From assembly GCA_036186865.1 (NCBI GenBank), contig AP025056.1, positions 25,466,786 to 25,530,785 of the forward strand: 64,000 nt of DNA, written 5' to 3'. The position numbers and the translations under genes were made by a program. Source of the stretch: Eustoma russellianum. Lineage: Eukaryota > Streptophyta > Magnoliopsida > Gentianales > Gentianaceae. Shown here piece by piece: positions 11,238 to 21,799 of this stretch. Below the pieces are notes generated by a model that saw only the letters and a list, made by a program, of their open reading frames with translations, made no database searches and had not been told where the DNA came from. The stretch's first letter is position 1; each line of letters opens with the position of its first letter.

Positions 11238-12645
11238 GAAGGCAGGGGGAACCGAGGGACATGGGCTCGGGCGGGGTTTCGGTTATGGGATGGAAGGGGG
11301 GTTCAACATCATAAACCAAAGGAAAAGGGGGTAAACTAGAAGGAGAAGGTGTAGGGGAGGTCAAACTAGCATAAGGAAATACACCTTCTTCAAAATGCAC
11401 ATGACGTGAAACATAAATACGTTGAGTAGAAAGATCAAAAATTTTATAACCCTTTTGTCCAGCAGGATACCCAAGAAAAACCCCAGGAAGAGAACGCGAA
11501 CCAAACTTATCTCGAGCCCTAGCAGACTGATAGCCATAACATAAACACCCAAAAATTCGAAGATGAGAATACAAAGGCAAACGACCATATAAGACTTCAT
11601 ACGGAGTTTTATCAGCAATGACAGATAGAGGCATACGATTAATAAGATATGTAGCGGTAAGAACACATTCCCCCCAAAACGGAAGTGGTAAGTGTGCTTG
11701 AAAGCGAAGAGCTCGTGCAACCTCAAGTATATGACGATGTTTACGTTCAACTACCCCATTTTGTTGTGGAGTGTACGGACACGATGTTTGGGAAACAATA
11801 CCATGCGCCGAATAATAAGCAAGAAGCGCATCACTAGTGAATTCGGAGCCATTATCAGTGCGTACAGTTTTGACACAAAGAGTAAACTGTGTACGTACCC
11901 AGTTAAAGAAATGCAGCAAGTAACGATAGGTCTCGGACTTATAGGCCATCAAGTAGACCCAAGTATAACGACTGCGATCATCAACAATGGTTAAAAAATA
12001 ATGAGCACCAGATAAAGTAGGGGCTTTGTAAGGACCCCAAATGTCACAATGAATAAGATCGAAATTATTGTCAGATACACTGGTACTTAAAGGAAAAGGC
12101 AAACGTGTTTGCTTGGCACGACAGCAAGCATCACAAAATACATTATTTGAACAACGAAACGAACAATCAGAAATGAAGTGAAAACGAGACAGAGGGAGGT
12201 GGCCCAAACGACGGTGCCAAACAGTGGCATCTTTATTCTGAACAGTGGTCATCAACGAAGAGGAGAGCAAGGGGGCCGAAATCTCCAAGTAGTACAGACC
12301 ATCGCGCAACCTACCCACTCTAATCAGCGTCCTCGAGGGCATTGCCTGTATAACACAAACATCCAACCAAAAGGTCACAACGCAATTCATATCCCGAGAA
12401 AGCTGACTGATAGACAAAAGATTAAACTGGAATTCTGGAACAACCAAAACATGCTTCAACAAAAGACCATGTGGAAAAGAAATAGAACCCATAGCACGAA
12501 CGGGAACAAGGAGTCCATTTGGTGTAGTGACATGACTCCCATCCGCAACACGTTGGACATCAGACAAGACTGCAGGATTATTTGTAATATGCGCACTAGT
12601 TCCACTGTCAAGAATCCAAACAGTGGAAGAAACAAAGGAAGACAA
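11110..12645 (-). pseudogene. Copia B protease and integrase
   Basis: 511 codons. WILDSGTSAHITNN near the start carries the aspartic protease DSG. Next come LLSISQLSRDM and WHRRLGHLPLSRF (GAG-pre-integrase), the CDACCRAKQTRLPF zinc region, and the integrase core. The core shows the D-D-E acids in DLIHCDIWGP, VRTDNGSEF and PQQNGVVERKHRH. The KTPYEVLYGRLP and FGCLCYG blocks close the integrase. It overlaps gag at 12456-12645 in another frame, so Gag-Pol continuity is lost near 12650. A further frame change near 11230 separates it from RT. Confidence 0.92.
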
Positions 12646-13724
12646 GGCTTACCCAAGTCCAAGGAGGGCAGCGTCGCAGGGGGTGTGACAACCGATTTGC
12701 CTGCCGAAGACGGACTGTCCTTGAAGTGTTCCAGTAGCTGAGTAACCTGCTGCTGTTGGGCAGCAGTCAAACCCACAAACGCCGACGCACCAGTGGGTGG
12801 CACGGTCCCACCCCCAACAGAAGCCGAGTGTTCGGCTGACTGAGATAGGCCCCGAGCACAGCGATTCCGCCAATCTGAAGGAAAGCCAATCAAATTATAG
12901 CATTTCTCACGTAAATGACCAGTCTTACCACAATGTGAACAACGTGGACGCTCCCCCTTGCTAGCAGAAGACTGGCGACGCTGAGGGACGGCTGCCATAG
13001 CCGCTGTCTCGAGTTGCGGGAGCAAATTCCGAGCGACTGACCGTTGTTTCTCCTCTTGAGCGACCAACGCATAGACCCTACCAATACTAGGCAAAGGGTC
13101 GATGCTAAGAACATGGGAACGAATAGTGTTGAAAGTTTCATCAAGGCCCATGAGAAAATCAAATACCATCTCCTTCTCACGCAATTTTTCGACTGCTTTA
13201 GTCATCTCACACTTGCACCTGCCACAAGTACATACAGGCAATAGGTCAAAAGAATGCAACTCACCCCAAGCTGCCTTGAGCCGACCATAGTAGGCGGACA
13301 CAGTGCTGTGATCTTGACGTAATCCCGCAATGGTACGGCATAGTTCATACACCCGTGCATCCACTCCCTGCGAAAACCGCTCCTCCAAGTCGAGCCACAC
13401 TGCCCGGGCGGTATCCGCATGTGCAGCAGCACCCTGGAGCTCCTTCGACAAAGCATTAGACAACCAGGACAAAACCACAGCATTGCATTGCTGCCACTGA
13501 TCATAGGTGGCGGAAGCAGCCTCAGGAGTAGCGATGGTACCATCGATAAAACCTGCCTTATTTTTCGACTTGAGAGCATTGAGGAAAGCTTTCTTCCACA
13601 CGAAATAGTTCTCTCCTTCATCACTCAACGGCTGGGTGACAAATACAAGACCTGGATGGTCTGAAGGATGAAGATAGTAGGGTGATTTAGGATCGGTGGT
13701 AGAGGTTTGTGTGGTGACAGCCAT
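12456..13724 (-). pseudogene. Copia B gag
   Basis: 422 codons from MAVTTQTSTTDPKSPYYLHPSDHPG. This N-terminus, with the YYLHPSD-P block, ENYFVWKKAFLNALKSKNK and VLSWLSNALSKEL, is typical of the Retrotran_gag_3/UBN2 Gag of Retrofit/Ale-type copia elements. The CCHC knuckle CSHCGKTGHLREKC is at about residue 260. Real homology ends near 12650 (SLDLGKPCL). The last 60 or so residues are out-of-frame protease sequence, so a single-base change has detached Gag from Pol. Confidence 0.9.
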
Positions 13725-13822
13725 GAAAGGCGTGCTTTGGTGATGGACGAAAAAAAACGACTAGGCTGAGGAGGAAGATGTCGATCAAACTGGGGAACTA
13801 ACCAAACGTGTACGATGTGTTT

Positions 13823-13834
13823 GCTCTGATACCA
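13823..13834 (-). promoter_or_regulatory. Primer binding site of copia B
   Basis: The minus strand reads TGGTATCAGAGC, complementary to the 3' end of plant initiator tRNA-Met, immediately after the 5' LTR. Confidence 0.92.
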
Positions 13835-14028
13835 TAAAGATTTGGTTAAACTTTCAAGTTGTGTATTTCACTATTGCTAGAATTCTTAATATACAAGTGT
13901 TGCTATCAAAAAGGGATAAGCTAGCTAAAATCTCTCAACTACATTCCCTATACATCTCCAACTAATATTATCTACAAATGATAATATCTACAAATATTAC
14001 AAATACTATCTTGAGATAATATCCAATA
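13835..14028 (-). repeat. 5' LTR of copia B
   Basis: 194 bp copy of 9233-9425; the two visible differences are an extra A in CTACAAATG and TTACAAA versus TTAAAAA. Confidence 0.93.
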
Positions 14029-14302
14029 GTATACTTGAGTTAATTTATGTCAATATAGTTGGAATAAGTGATTTGACTATTTACATTAGGAAATTTATAA
14101 TAATTTGAGAAGTCTCACTTAATTGCCTCATGCATCAATTCAATTGTTATTCTATTTGATTCCAAGACTGATGATATTGAGAAAGAGCCAAGGTTGGATA
14201 TTAAACGAGAAAGCATTGTCAATTTAATTGTCTTGTGTTTATTATGTAGTTTTATCAGTTCTCATTTTGTTTTCATTTCCAATTGAGTCAAGGACAATTC
14301 TT

Positions 14303-14510
14303 CCTTGACTTTGGAATATGATGGAATAAAGCAAAATGACTCACAAAATTGGATGCACTTATATTGTGAAGTAGCGGTTGATATGCACATTTTGACACAA
14401 TTTTCATTATGGATTATCGAAAAACAACCTATATATGCTTATAACACATGGGTATGGTTGCATACATCTGGCCCCTCCATATCCCACCATAGGCAAAAAT
14501 CTCTAAGACA
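14303..14510 (+). repeat. Dispersed repeat, second family, copy 1
   Basis: Matches 55976-56165 in the same orientation, including TGGAATATGATG-AATAAA-CAAAATGACT, GAAGTAGC, ATCG-AAACAACCT, ACACAT-GGTATGGT-GCATACATC and CCATATCCCAC. The 111-codon reading through it is not conserved as protein and is taken to be chance. Confidence 0.65.
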
Positions 14511-14671
14511 ACAGATTAATGTTGTTGCTGCTGCTGTGTTATTAGTTCTTATTTATATGTTAAATGATTCTTTCAAAAACATTGATCAGTGTAATTTAGT
14601 TTCATTAATTTATAAAACAAAAAAGAATCATCATTCATAACTCAAACTTGTCTTAGCTACCTTAGTGAAAG

Positions 14672-14902
14672 AAAAAAATATTTCAATTTCTGGCGGTCCA
14701 CAGCCGTGTAATGGCGGCCGACCGCCGACCTTAAATTTGCAAAAATTGCCCCTACATTTGGAAATCGCCACAATGATTTAGAGAATGACCAGATAATGTT
14801 TTGGCGATCGATTATGATCTTTTGACAGTCGACCGCCTCCACTTTTTTATGTTTTTATATAAAAGCGAACCACGTGGAGAGCCCGGATTGGTTGTCACCA
14901 TT
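14672..14902 (+). repeat. Dispersed repeat, copy 2 (with TATA-like box)
   Basis: Second copy of the repeat at 8436-8662, same orientation. It is GC-rich at the start, with a TATA-like TTATATAAAAG before ACGTGGAGAGC. Confidence 0.65.
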
Positions 14903-15550
14903 TGGTCTATTACTCTATTGGACTAGCAATCTTAATCTAATTGGATCGGATATCATGGTCTAATCCATTATTAGTCCCGATAGCAGTATTGCACCCACGC
15001 TACACATGTCATGAAGATGCATCTTTCTAGTTGCAATGTCTCAATCTGAATACCAACTGAATTACAGAATGGAGGCATCAATTGGATTTATCTATTCCTA
15101 TCTTTAAGGATGCTCGAAATAGAAGCATGTTTGAAGAGAAAAAAAATGTTGTACGAAGCACAGGTCAGTGGAAAAATTTTCAGATCTCTAAAATGCATTC
15201 AACATATCACAGGATGCGGATTTAAATTTTACCAATACCATGGTTTGGATTTAGGTATGTTATGACTTTGTTGAAAAAGGCATATCATAGAGGAGATTAT
15301 TTTTAGTATGGCACGTTATCGGTTTACATTCATTACAAAATTCTATCAGTTTACATCCATCACAAAATTTGATAGGTGGAACAGTGGAACCTTCGAAGTT
15401 GGAGGGTCGACCTTTAAAAAGGACAGGTATATGAGCTTTTGCAGTGTTTGCAGGCTACTTGTTTACTCCAATGATGCATCGAAACTGAAGGGAAGAAGTA
15501 ATAAAATAATAACAGATATATAACACTTCTGATGCTTGCTATGTGCCTTA

Positions 15551-15556
15551 TTTATT
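15551..15556 (-). terminator. Candidate poly(A) signal of MTHFR
   Basis: AATAAA on the minus strand, about 250 bp downstream of the MTHFR stop codon. Position is plausible; use is not shown. Confidence 0.35.
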
Positions 15557-15680
15557 GCAGTCATAAACCAGTGAAAGAACAAATGCGCTGGAGGCCTCGA
15601 GGCAATTCCTGTAGCATGTGGCAAATACCAAAATCTATGAACTATAGTTGCACAACAAGGGAAGTCTAAACATTAGGAAA

Positions 15681-15754
15681 GACAAGCTATTAAGATTACA
15701 GAAGCCAAGGAACAAATGACAAGCTATTAAGATTACAGAAGCCAAAGAACAAAT
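15681..15754. repeat. 37-bp tandem duplication in the MTHFR 3' region
   Basis: Two adjacent copies beginning GACAAGCTATTAAGATTACA, at 15681-15717 and 15718-15754, differing at one base. They lie 53 bp past the MTHFR stop, so probably in its 3' UTR. Confidence 0.9.
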
Positions 15755-15806
15755 GACAGCACGAGTATATGATACTACACAGCATCTGCGCGGAAATTTG
15801 TCGGTA

Positions 15807-18800
15807 TCATATATCCTTGAAGACGGCAAACATATCACCATTGACATAATCATTGTCCACCAAGCTGACCAAGAAGTAACTGGATTGAACCTGCAACAGT
15901 GACAACGCAAAAAATCATCAGCTCTCATGGAGCTTGGAGTCATTATGCATATTACAATGCTTACCTTATTGGCAGAGCTCGCGCGGACAGGTGGCCTCAA
16001 ATACAGAGTATAAGAACAGGGGCTTCTTTTCATAGGATTGAGCTAAATAAGAACCAGTTGAGTAAACTAACCTCTTGAAGCAACTCTTTTGATGGATCGC
16101 TTTCAGGGTATAACTGAGACCATCCTCGGGACCAAATTTCAAATGCCTCATCCTTCCATATTAAAAAGCTGGAAGGATCCACAATAGTTGGTTGTATAAT
16201 CTCTTTCGCAGGGAAGACTCCCCAGGTCACCGCATTCACATCAGTTGGATGGACATTTGATAACAGACTACCCTCCTTATTCACGGCCATGTAGGTGAGT
16301 GATGGATAAGCACTGCATTTCGCGACTAGAGCATCCAATTTCTCTTTGGAGCAGAAAAACTCCAAGTAGGCCTTTTGATAAACATATCCACCTGGACCAC
16401 CCCACCCTGCAAAAATAATCCAAATCACCACAGTAAATCATTCTAGTGAAATTTCAAGATCAACTCCACGTGCAAGGACTTGAAACACCTATAATGCCTC
16501 AGGATGTAAAATTGCACCAGGCCGGGGGGGGGGGGGGGGGGTATAATTGACCATGAAAACTGCTAACACTACAATCATATAGTTGAAGCCTTACGTGTAA
16601 ATCTCTTAGTAGTATAGCACGCTATTTGAAGGAGGTCTACTACTATATGGAGGACACAATAATAAAAAATTTTGTACTCACCAACAGATAGGGCGTCAGA
16701 TTTGGCTCCATTAACCGCTGGTTGGCTATTGATAGTGAGGAAACCTTTCAAATTAACATTACCCAGCAGTTCATCAATGATCTTTGTCTCTGGTTGCAGC
16801 CCATCTAATTCTGACCAAGGAAAGGTTCTCAATTTCCCCAGACAATAAAGCCTAAATCTCTGTACACATGACTCTTCAGGATTAGACATCTTGCTCAGAG
16901 GTTCAGAATTTCATATAGCAATATTAAAAGAGAAAGGAGCTAACCTCATAAATGTCCTCCACACTTTTTAGAGGTACTCCCCATTCTTCATGAAGTTTTT
17001 TATCACGTGAACGGGGCCTCATGAACTGTTAGAAAGTAAAAACATCACCTAAGGACGAATTAAATATAGAGGAGACATATCTTCATATGTTTCTTTACCT
17101 TTGACTACATCTAGTGATAATTGTTTACAAGTATGATATAAATGCCCCTGCCTAAAGCATTAGAAGCTTCAGAGACACAATAAAAACTTATAAAAATAGG
17201 TACCAGAGAATGTTCAACCACAGAAGCTAGCTTTAGTCAGCTGCAGTTGATGAAAATTCAGTATGACCCAGAAAGGACAAAAAACGCAAGCACTTCCTGT
17301 AATTCTCCTATCCTACCTAGGTCTATGAATTTCTCTATCAATTCCATTACTTTATCCTTACCCATGAGGTTCCAACATTTTCCAAAGACAGGTGGTTGGC
17401 CTCGGCCCCGAATGGAACTGTATTACTAGCTTGGCGTAGTCAACTATCCGCGGGATAGGGAGAAGAGATAGCTGAACCATCAGATCTTCTCTTTTATTCC
17501 AAGAGGGTTACTTTCTCATCATCTACGTTTCAACGACCAAATCTCCATCAAAGTGCTTATTTTTTTATAATTGAACAAAAGCGAGGAGCGTTTAACCGAA
17601 TCTACTTCATCAACTGAATGGACAGGTAGCCTCAAACACAGTATTCCTTTTATGACAAATTTACATAACATCAGTTTATATGGGTTTATTTAAACATAAC
17701 CAACCCATGAAATGAATGCAGCCAGAAAACCACTCGGAATCTTACACAAGGTACAAACTCGTTGCGCGAGCCAACTTAGTCTTTTGTACACTTGAAACAG
17801 AAATGGATGTCTGCACGTTGACATGGATTGAGATAGTTGCTCCTTAGAAGCTCAAATATTTGCATAAAGTCCAAGGAAGAAAAGCCTGGATTCCTATGTC
17901 ATTTTTTGTCAATGGAATCCTTAAAGTTACCTACAAAATACTTGTAGGCTATCCATGCGTGCAACATGTACTATTTCTTGGATAAATACATCAAACACAA
18001 AAAGAGCCAAAGTAAAACAAATTTATTAACAAAACTCAGTTGTTTGTTAATCAACTTTCATTCTATATCACGATGGCAGAAAATTAAGGTTTCAGTGCAT
18101 GAATATTTAACTTTGCATTTGGAAATTTCTCCATCCCAATATTTCTCTTTTTGTAAGTTAAAATTTCATATATAAGCCTAATTACTTACCAATACACCGA
18201 GTTTCTATGCTCATTTATGTTACTTTAACAAATTTAAAAAGAAAAAAATCCAATTCTGAATCTATTAAGTAGTATAAGTACTCTTTACAGCTTTATTCTG
18301 CATAGATTCAGCTGGATACATAAATTTACATCTAAGTTCTGTCTGGCGTGTTAAAGGATAGAAGACGAATGATGGAGTGCGGATACAGAAAGATGGAGTT
18401 TAAAAATTATTGCCGTTCTAAATGACAACTATAACAATTGAGAAAACACCAGCTGTTAAAGTCAAATCCAGAATTGATTATGTAATTCACTCAATATACC
18501 TATTGCGAAATTCACTCACATATTAATAACAGAAATATTGATAACAGAAATATTGTTGAATTAAGCACTTGTCAAAGTACGCATTAAGCTTTTAAATGAG
18601 GATACTTCAACAAAATTTAATTAATGTGAAAATGAAAAAGAGACCAACAATTGTGACTTTTCAGATTTCTGCATTGAATTATACAGATTCAAGAGATTTA
18701 TAGTTGGAAACGTCATTGAGACTATGCACAAAGAAAGAGACTGCCTTTGTTCTGCAATTTGATGTCTTATCCCTCGTCAAACAAGAGGAAAATACATAGG

Positions 18801-21654
18801 AAAAAAAGGGGAAAACAAAAATAAAGTACTATCTGAAACAAAATCTGTGGGAATATTTTAGAGAATATCCGGTAATTAAGATGGAGTTAATGCAATATTC
18901 TTCCATGATGGAAGAATCCGATCGGCTGCAAGGATTATGGAGCAATAATTGTAGAAATTATGGTAGAATAAATGTGGTGTAATTGTACTCCTTGATTGTA
19001 GGAAAAGTAAATGTAATATTCTTGGTAGGGAATTAGTATAGGATCCCTTAATTCATGGGATTGATAGCAATTCTTAAATGTCCATAATTGTCTTGGATGT
19101 ATGAGATCTTTGTAAAGTGTATACCAAAAACGAAAGGCAATACAATTGTTGTCCTCAACAATTTCGGCTACCATATTTTCAAAATCCCAGTGACAACTGG
19201 AATAGAATGGTAAGTGTAAATATCATAGATGCATGAAAATCTATCAGAGAATAAAAAAAAAAAGGATACATCAAGAATCAAAGCAAATATCAATAGAAGA
19301 AACTAAAATTGAATATCAAAGAATGCATCACTTCCTCAGAAATGAAACCACATACGTACTTGATAGTCGGACAGTGTCCCATATGAAGCAGTTCGAGAAT
19401 CACCCCATCTGCCATGTGGATATTGTTCCCAACCCAGAGTCCTTGAGATATAGCTCTTTGGACGATTGGCCCTATGTTAAACATGAAGACAGAAAACCTG
19501 AGTTTGATAAAATCATCTGTATGATTGAACTTGAGAAACAACAACATCATTACCTATTGTCTTAGAGGCTCCCGCCTATGGCGGGATATGGGGGTCGAAT
19601 GTACGCAACCATATCCATGTGTTAGAAACACACAGAGGTTGTTTCCCGATGACCCATAATGATGCGTCAAACTATGTCGATCAACTGAATGAAAATAGGA
19701 ACAATATCAGACAATGAAAAGGTACCAGTGTATTTCTCACCAGAATATAGGACGAACATCTTCCTTCGTACGATAAACATTAGTTGGACGCCTCCAAGGC
19801 AAGGGTCTTGCCACCTTAGCCTCCTCAATTAATCCAAGGTTCTATATGTACAAATCACCTTTTAATTGCCAAACTACAAAAAGAAAGAAACAACACTACT
19901 GCACATATAAAATAGTAAAAATGAGGGAAGGCGAAGACCATTAGAATTGCCAACGCCGACTTCTCCATGTTTAGCGTGTAAAGATGCAAAGTCTTGATGC
20001 CTTTAGCCATAATTTTCTTACACATTTCAGTTCCAAGGTGGATCCCGTAGTTTCTAACAGCTTCTTCATTGTCCTTTATAGGCTCCAAGGCAGTCATAAT
20101 TTCTTCCGGTACCTACAACCATTTGTTTTAGGTAAATTGAGTTGTTCTTCCATAAAACAACCTAGGAAACATGTTCTAAGCCATTTACTAAAACAAGAAT
20201 AGCAAAATTCTGAGATAGCCATCTAATCCTGAATCTACAAAGTGTAGAATTACAGATTATTTGACAAAAATTTCATGCTGCTACAAATGCTTCGGCAAGA
20301 CACCACAAAAGAACTTCATGACAAATATTTTCTCAGCTGCAAGGAGCAAAAGGAGGACATATTCAATCAATTATCACTGCATCTCAATATGGGGACTTTC
20401 ATAAATCCCCGTTCAACTGAAGAAACTAGAACTATACAGCATATGAAAAACCATCTATGCTATCACCATAGGTAATCTGACAGAGCTCAAATGAAGAATC
20501 AGCATCTCAGAACGACAGCAAGAAAAGGCTCTGCAATGATTTAGATTTTGTAAAAGACAGAAAGATCTACTTCTCAATTCCTACCTTGGTTTTGCAGAAA
20601 CCAGTCATGCGCACGAAGCCCTTGTAATTATTAATGGGCATGATCCCTGGAACAATTGGGCAAGTAATTCCTATTTGGCGACAATCATTCACAAACTTGA
20701 GGAATATATCCGTATCGTAGAAAAGTTGAGTAATGATAAGATCAGCTCCGGCATCAACCTGAGGGGAAGAGGGGCGGAAACCAAACAATCAGATCTAAAA
20801 TAATACTACTCTGCACCTTTAGGCATTAGTAGCCAAATGAAATCAAACCAGAGAAATGGGCAACAACTCTAGTAGCAAGGAAGAGGGACCACTACCTTTT
20901 GCTTGAGGTAAGCCAAATCGCTTTGGTAGGCTTCTGGTGTAGCTAACCCATTTGATGTTATGACATCCGGGTGAGCCTCTGCCATAAGCACAAATTCCAC
21001 AAGAAGAATAGCAGCATATCAAATTTAAGCAAAATTTTCACCTTGGCTAATAAGACGGATTGAATGCTTAATCAAGTTAGCACCTGGATAGCCAGCAACA
21101 GTGATGCCAAAGTAATCCCCATACTTGGATCGCATATGCTTCACCTAAACACAGTAATGTACCAAAATTCAAACCATCATAATATCATAATCACGAAGAA
21201 CATTCCAGGTCTATAAGACACACATGAATGATCTCAAAATAAGAGAACTAACAAGGTCGAGGGCGCAGGCAAAGCCTCCTTCGACTTGCACAAACTTATC
21301 CTGGCCATGAGGAGGATCCCCACGGAGAGCAAGAACATTCTGAAGACCTTTAGATTTGATAGTGTTGAGAGCATGATCGATCTTCTCGACGGGCATGTTG
21401 GTGCAGGTGAGATGCATCATAGTCTCAACGCACACCATGTTCTGCATTCGATTGGCGATTTCCAGCGTCAGATCCGCAGTGGATCCACCAGCACCCCAGG
21501 TAATATCACAGAAGAAGGGATTGTGAACCGCCATCCTCTCCATTCTCTCAAACAAGTTGTCGACTCCATCTTCCGTTTTTGGGGGGAAGAATTCAAAGGA
21601 GAAGACTACCTTGCCACTGGCAATGCCTTCATTCAGCTTCTCAATCACCTTCAT
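15807..21654 (-). CDS. MTHFR: Methylenetetrahydrofolate reductase, 11 coding exons
   Basis: FAD enzyme that reduces 5,10-methylene-THF to 5-methyl-THF, the methyl donor for methionine synthesis; plant forms are cytosolic and use NADH. Coding exons on the minus strand: 21253-21654, 21084-21144, 20896-20978, 20585-20758, 19939-20112, 19741-19841, 19360-19471, 16945-17025, 16682-16859, 16072-16406, 15807-15890. All junctions are GT-AG and keep phase, totalling 1785 nt (594 residues), the usual plant length. The N-terminal barrel shows SFEFFPPKT (E21, catalytic position), FCDITWGAGGST, HLTCTNM and LALRGDPP. The C-terminal half shows FMRPRSRDKK, WSELDGLQPET, GFLTINSQPAVN, VTWGVFPAKEI and ends FAVFKDI. 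The start at MKVIEK follows other plant MTHFRs. An in-frame ATG lies 48 codons upstream. No break was found. Confidence 0.97.
16524..16541. repeat. G18 homopolymer in MTHFR intron 9
   Basis: Run of 18 G on the plus strand (C on the transcribed sense), inside the intron between exons 9 and 10. Confidence 0.85.
17026..19359 (-). other. MTHFR intron 7, 2.3 kb
   Basis: The longest intron of MTHFR. Donor GTACGT follows CAA of exon 7, and the acceptor CAG precedes exon 8. I find no element or gene inside; the short ORFs here have no recognisable motif. Confidence 0.8.
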
Positions 21655-21799
21655 TTTTTTCCGCGAAGGATCACGAGAGAGAATCAGGAACTGAGTGGCG
21701 GTGGCGGAGGAGGTGGTGGCGGAGGAATTAGGCGAGGGTATTGGGATAGTTATAGGAGAAGGATCATGTGGGGACAGGTTCACCAACCACTTCACCAAC

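Larger units (their letters stand above)
9228..14033 (-). mobile_element. Ty1/copia retrotransposon B, recent insertion with target duplication
   Basis: LTRs at 9233-9425 and 13835-14028 differ at about two positions in 193 bp. GTATA occurs at both flanks (9228-9232 and 14029-14033), a clean 5-bp target duplication. On the minus strand the 5' LTR is followed at once by TGGTATCAGAGC (plus 13823-13834), the initiator tRNA-Met primer site. A G-rich polypurine tract (plus 9426-9440) precedes the 3' LTR. The order gag, protease, integrase, RT, RNase H is that of copia. The LTR termini are TA...TA rather than TG...CA. Coding is broken near 12650, near 11230, at 10638-10640 (TAA) and near 10620. Confidence 0.95.
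14034..15550. other. Non-coding intergenic DNA with two dispersed repeats
   Basis: No gene is supported. 14303-14510 recurs at 55976-56165, and 14672-14902 recurs at 8436-8662. The remaining sequence up to the MTHFR 3' end shows no structure I can name. Confidence 0.5.

Noticed and set aside
12178..12741. 187-codon plus-strand reading
   Set aside because: Antisense of copia B integrase and protease coding.
14305..14640. 111-codon plus-strand reading as a possible gene
   Set aside because: The DNA recurs at 55976-56165, but the reading frame is not kept there; treated as a non-coding repeat.
17026..19741. Suspected loss of an MTHFR exon between exons 6 and 8
   Set aside because: The exon was found at 19360-19471 (ANRPKSYISRT...SDYQ) with proper splice sites and matching phase.
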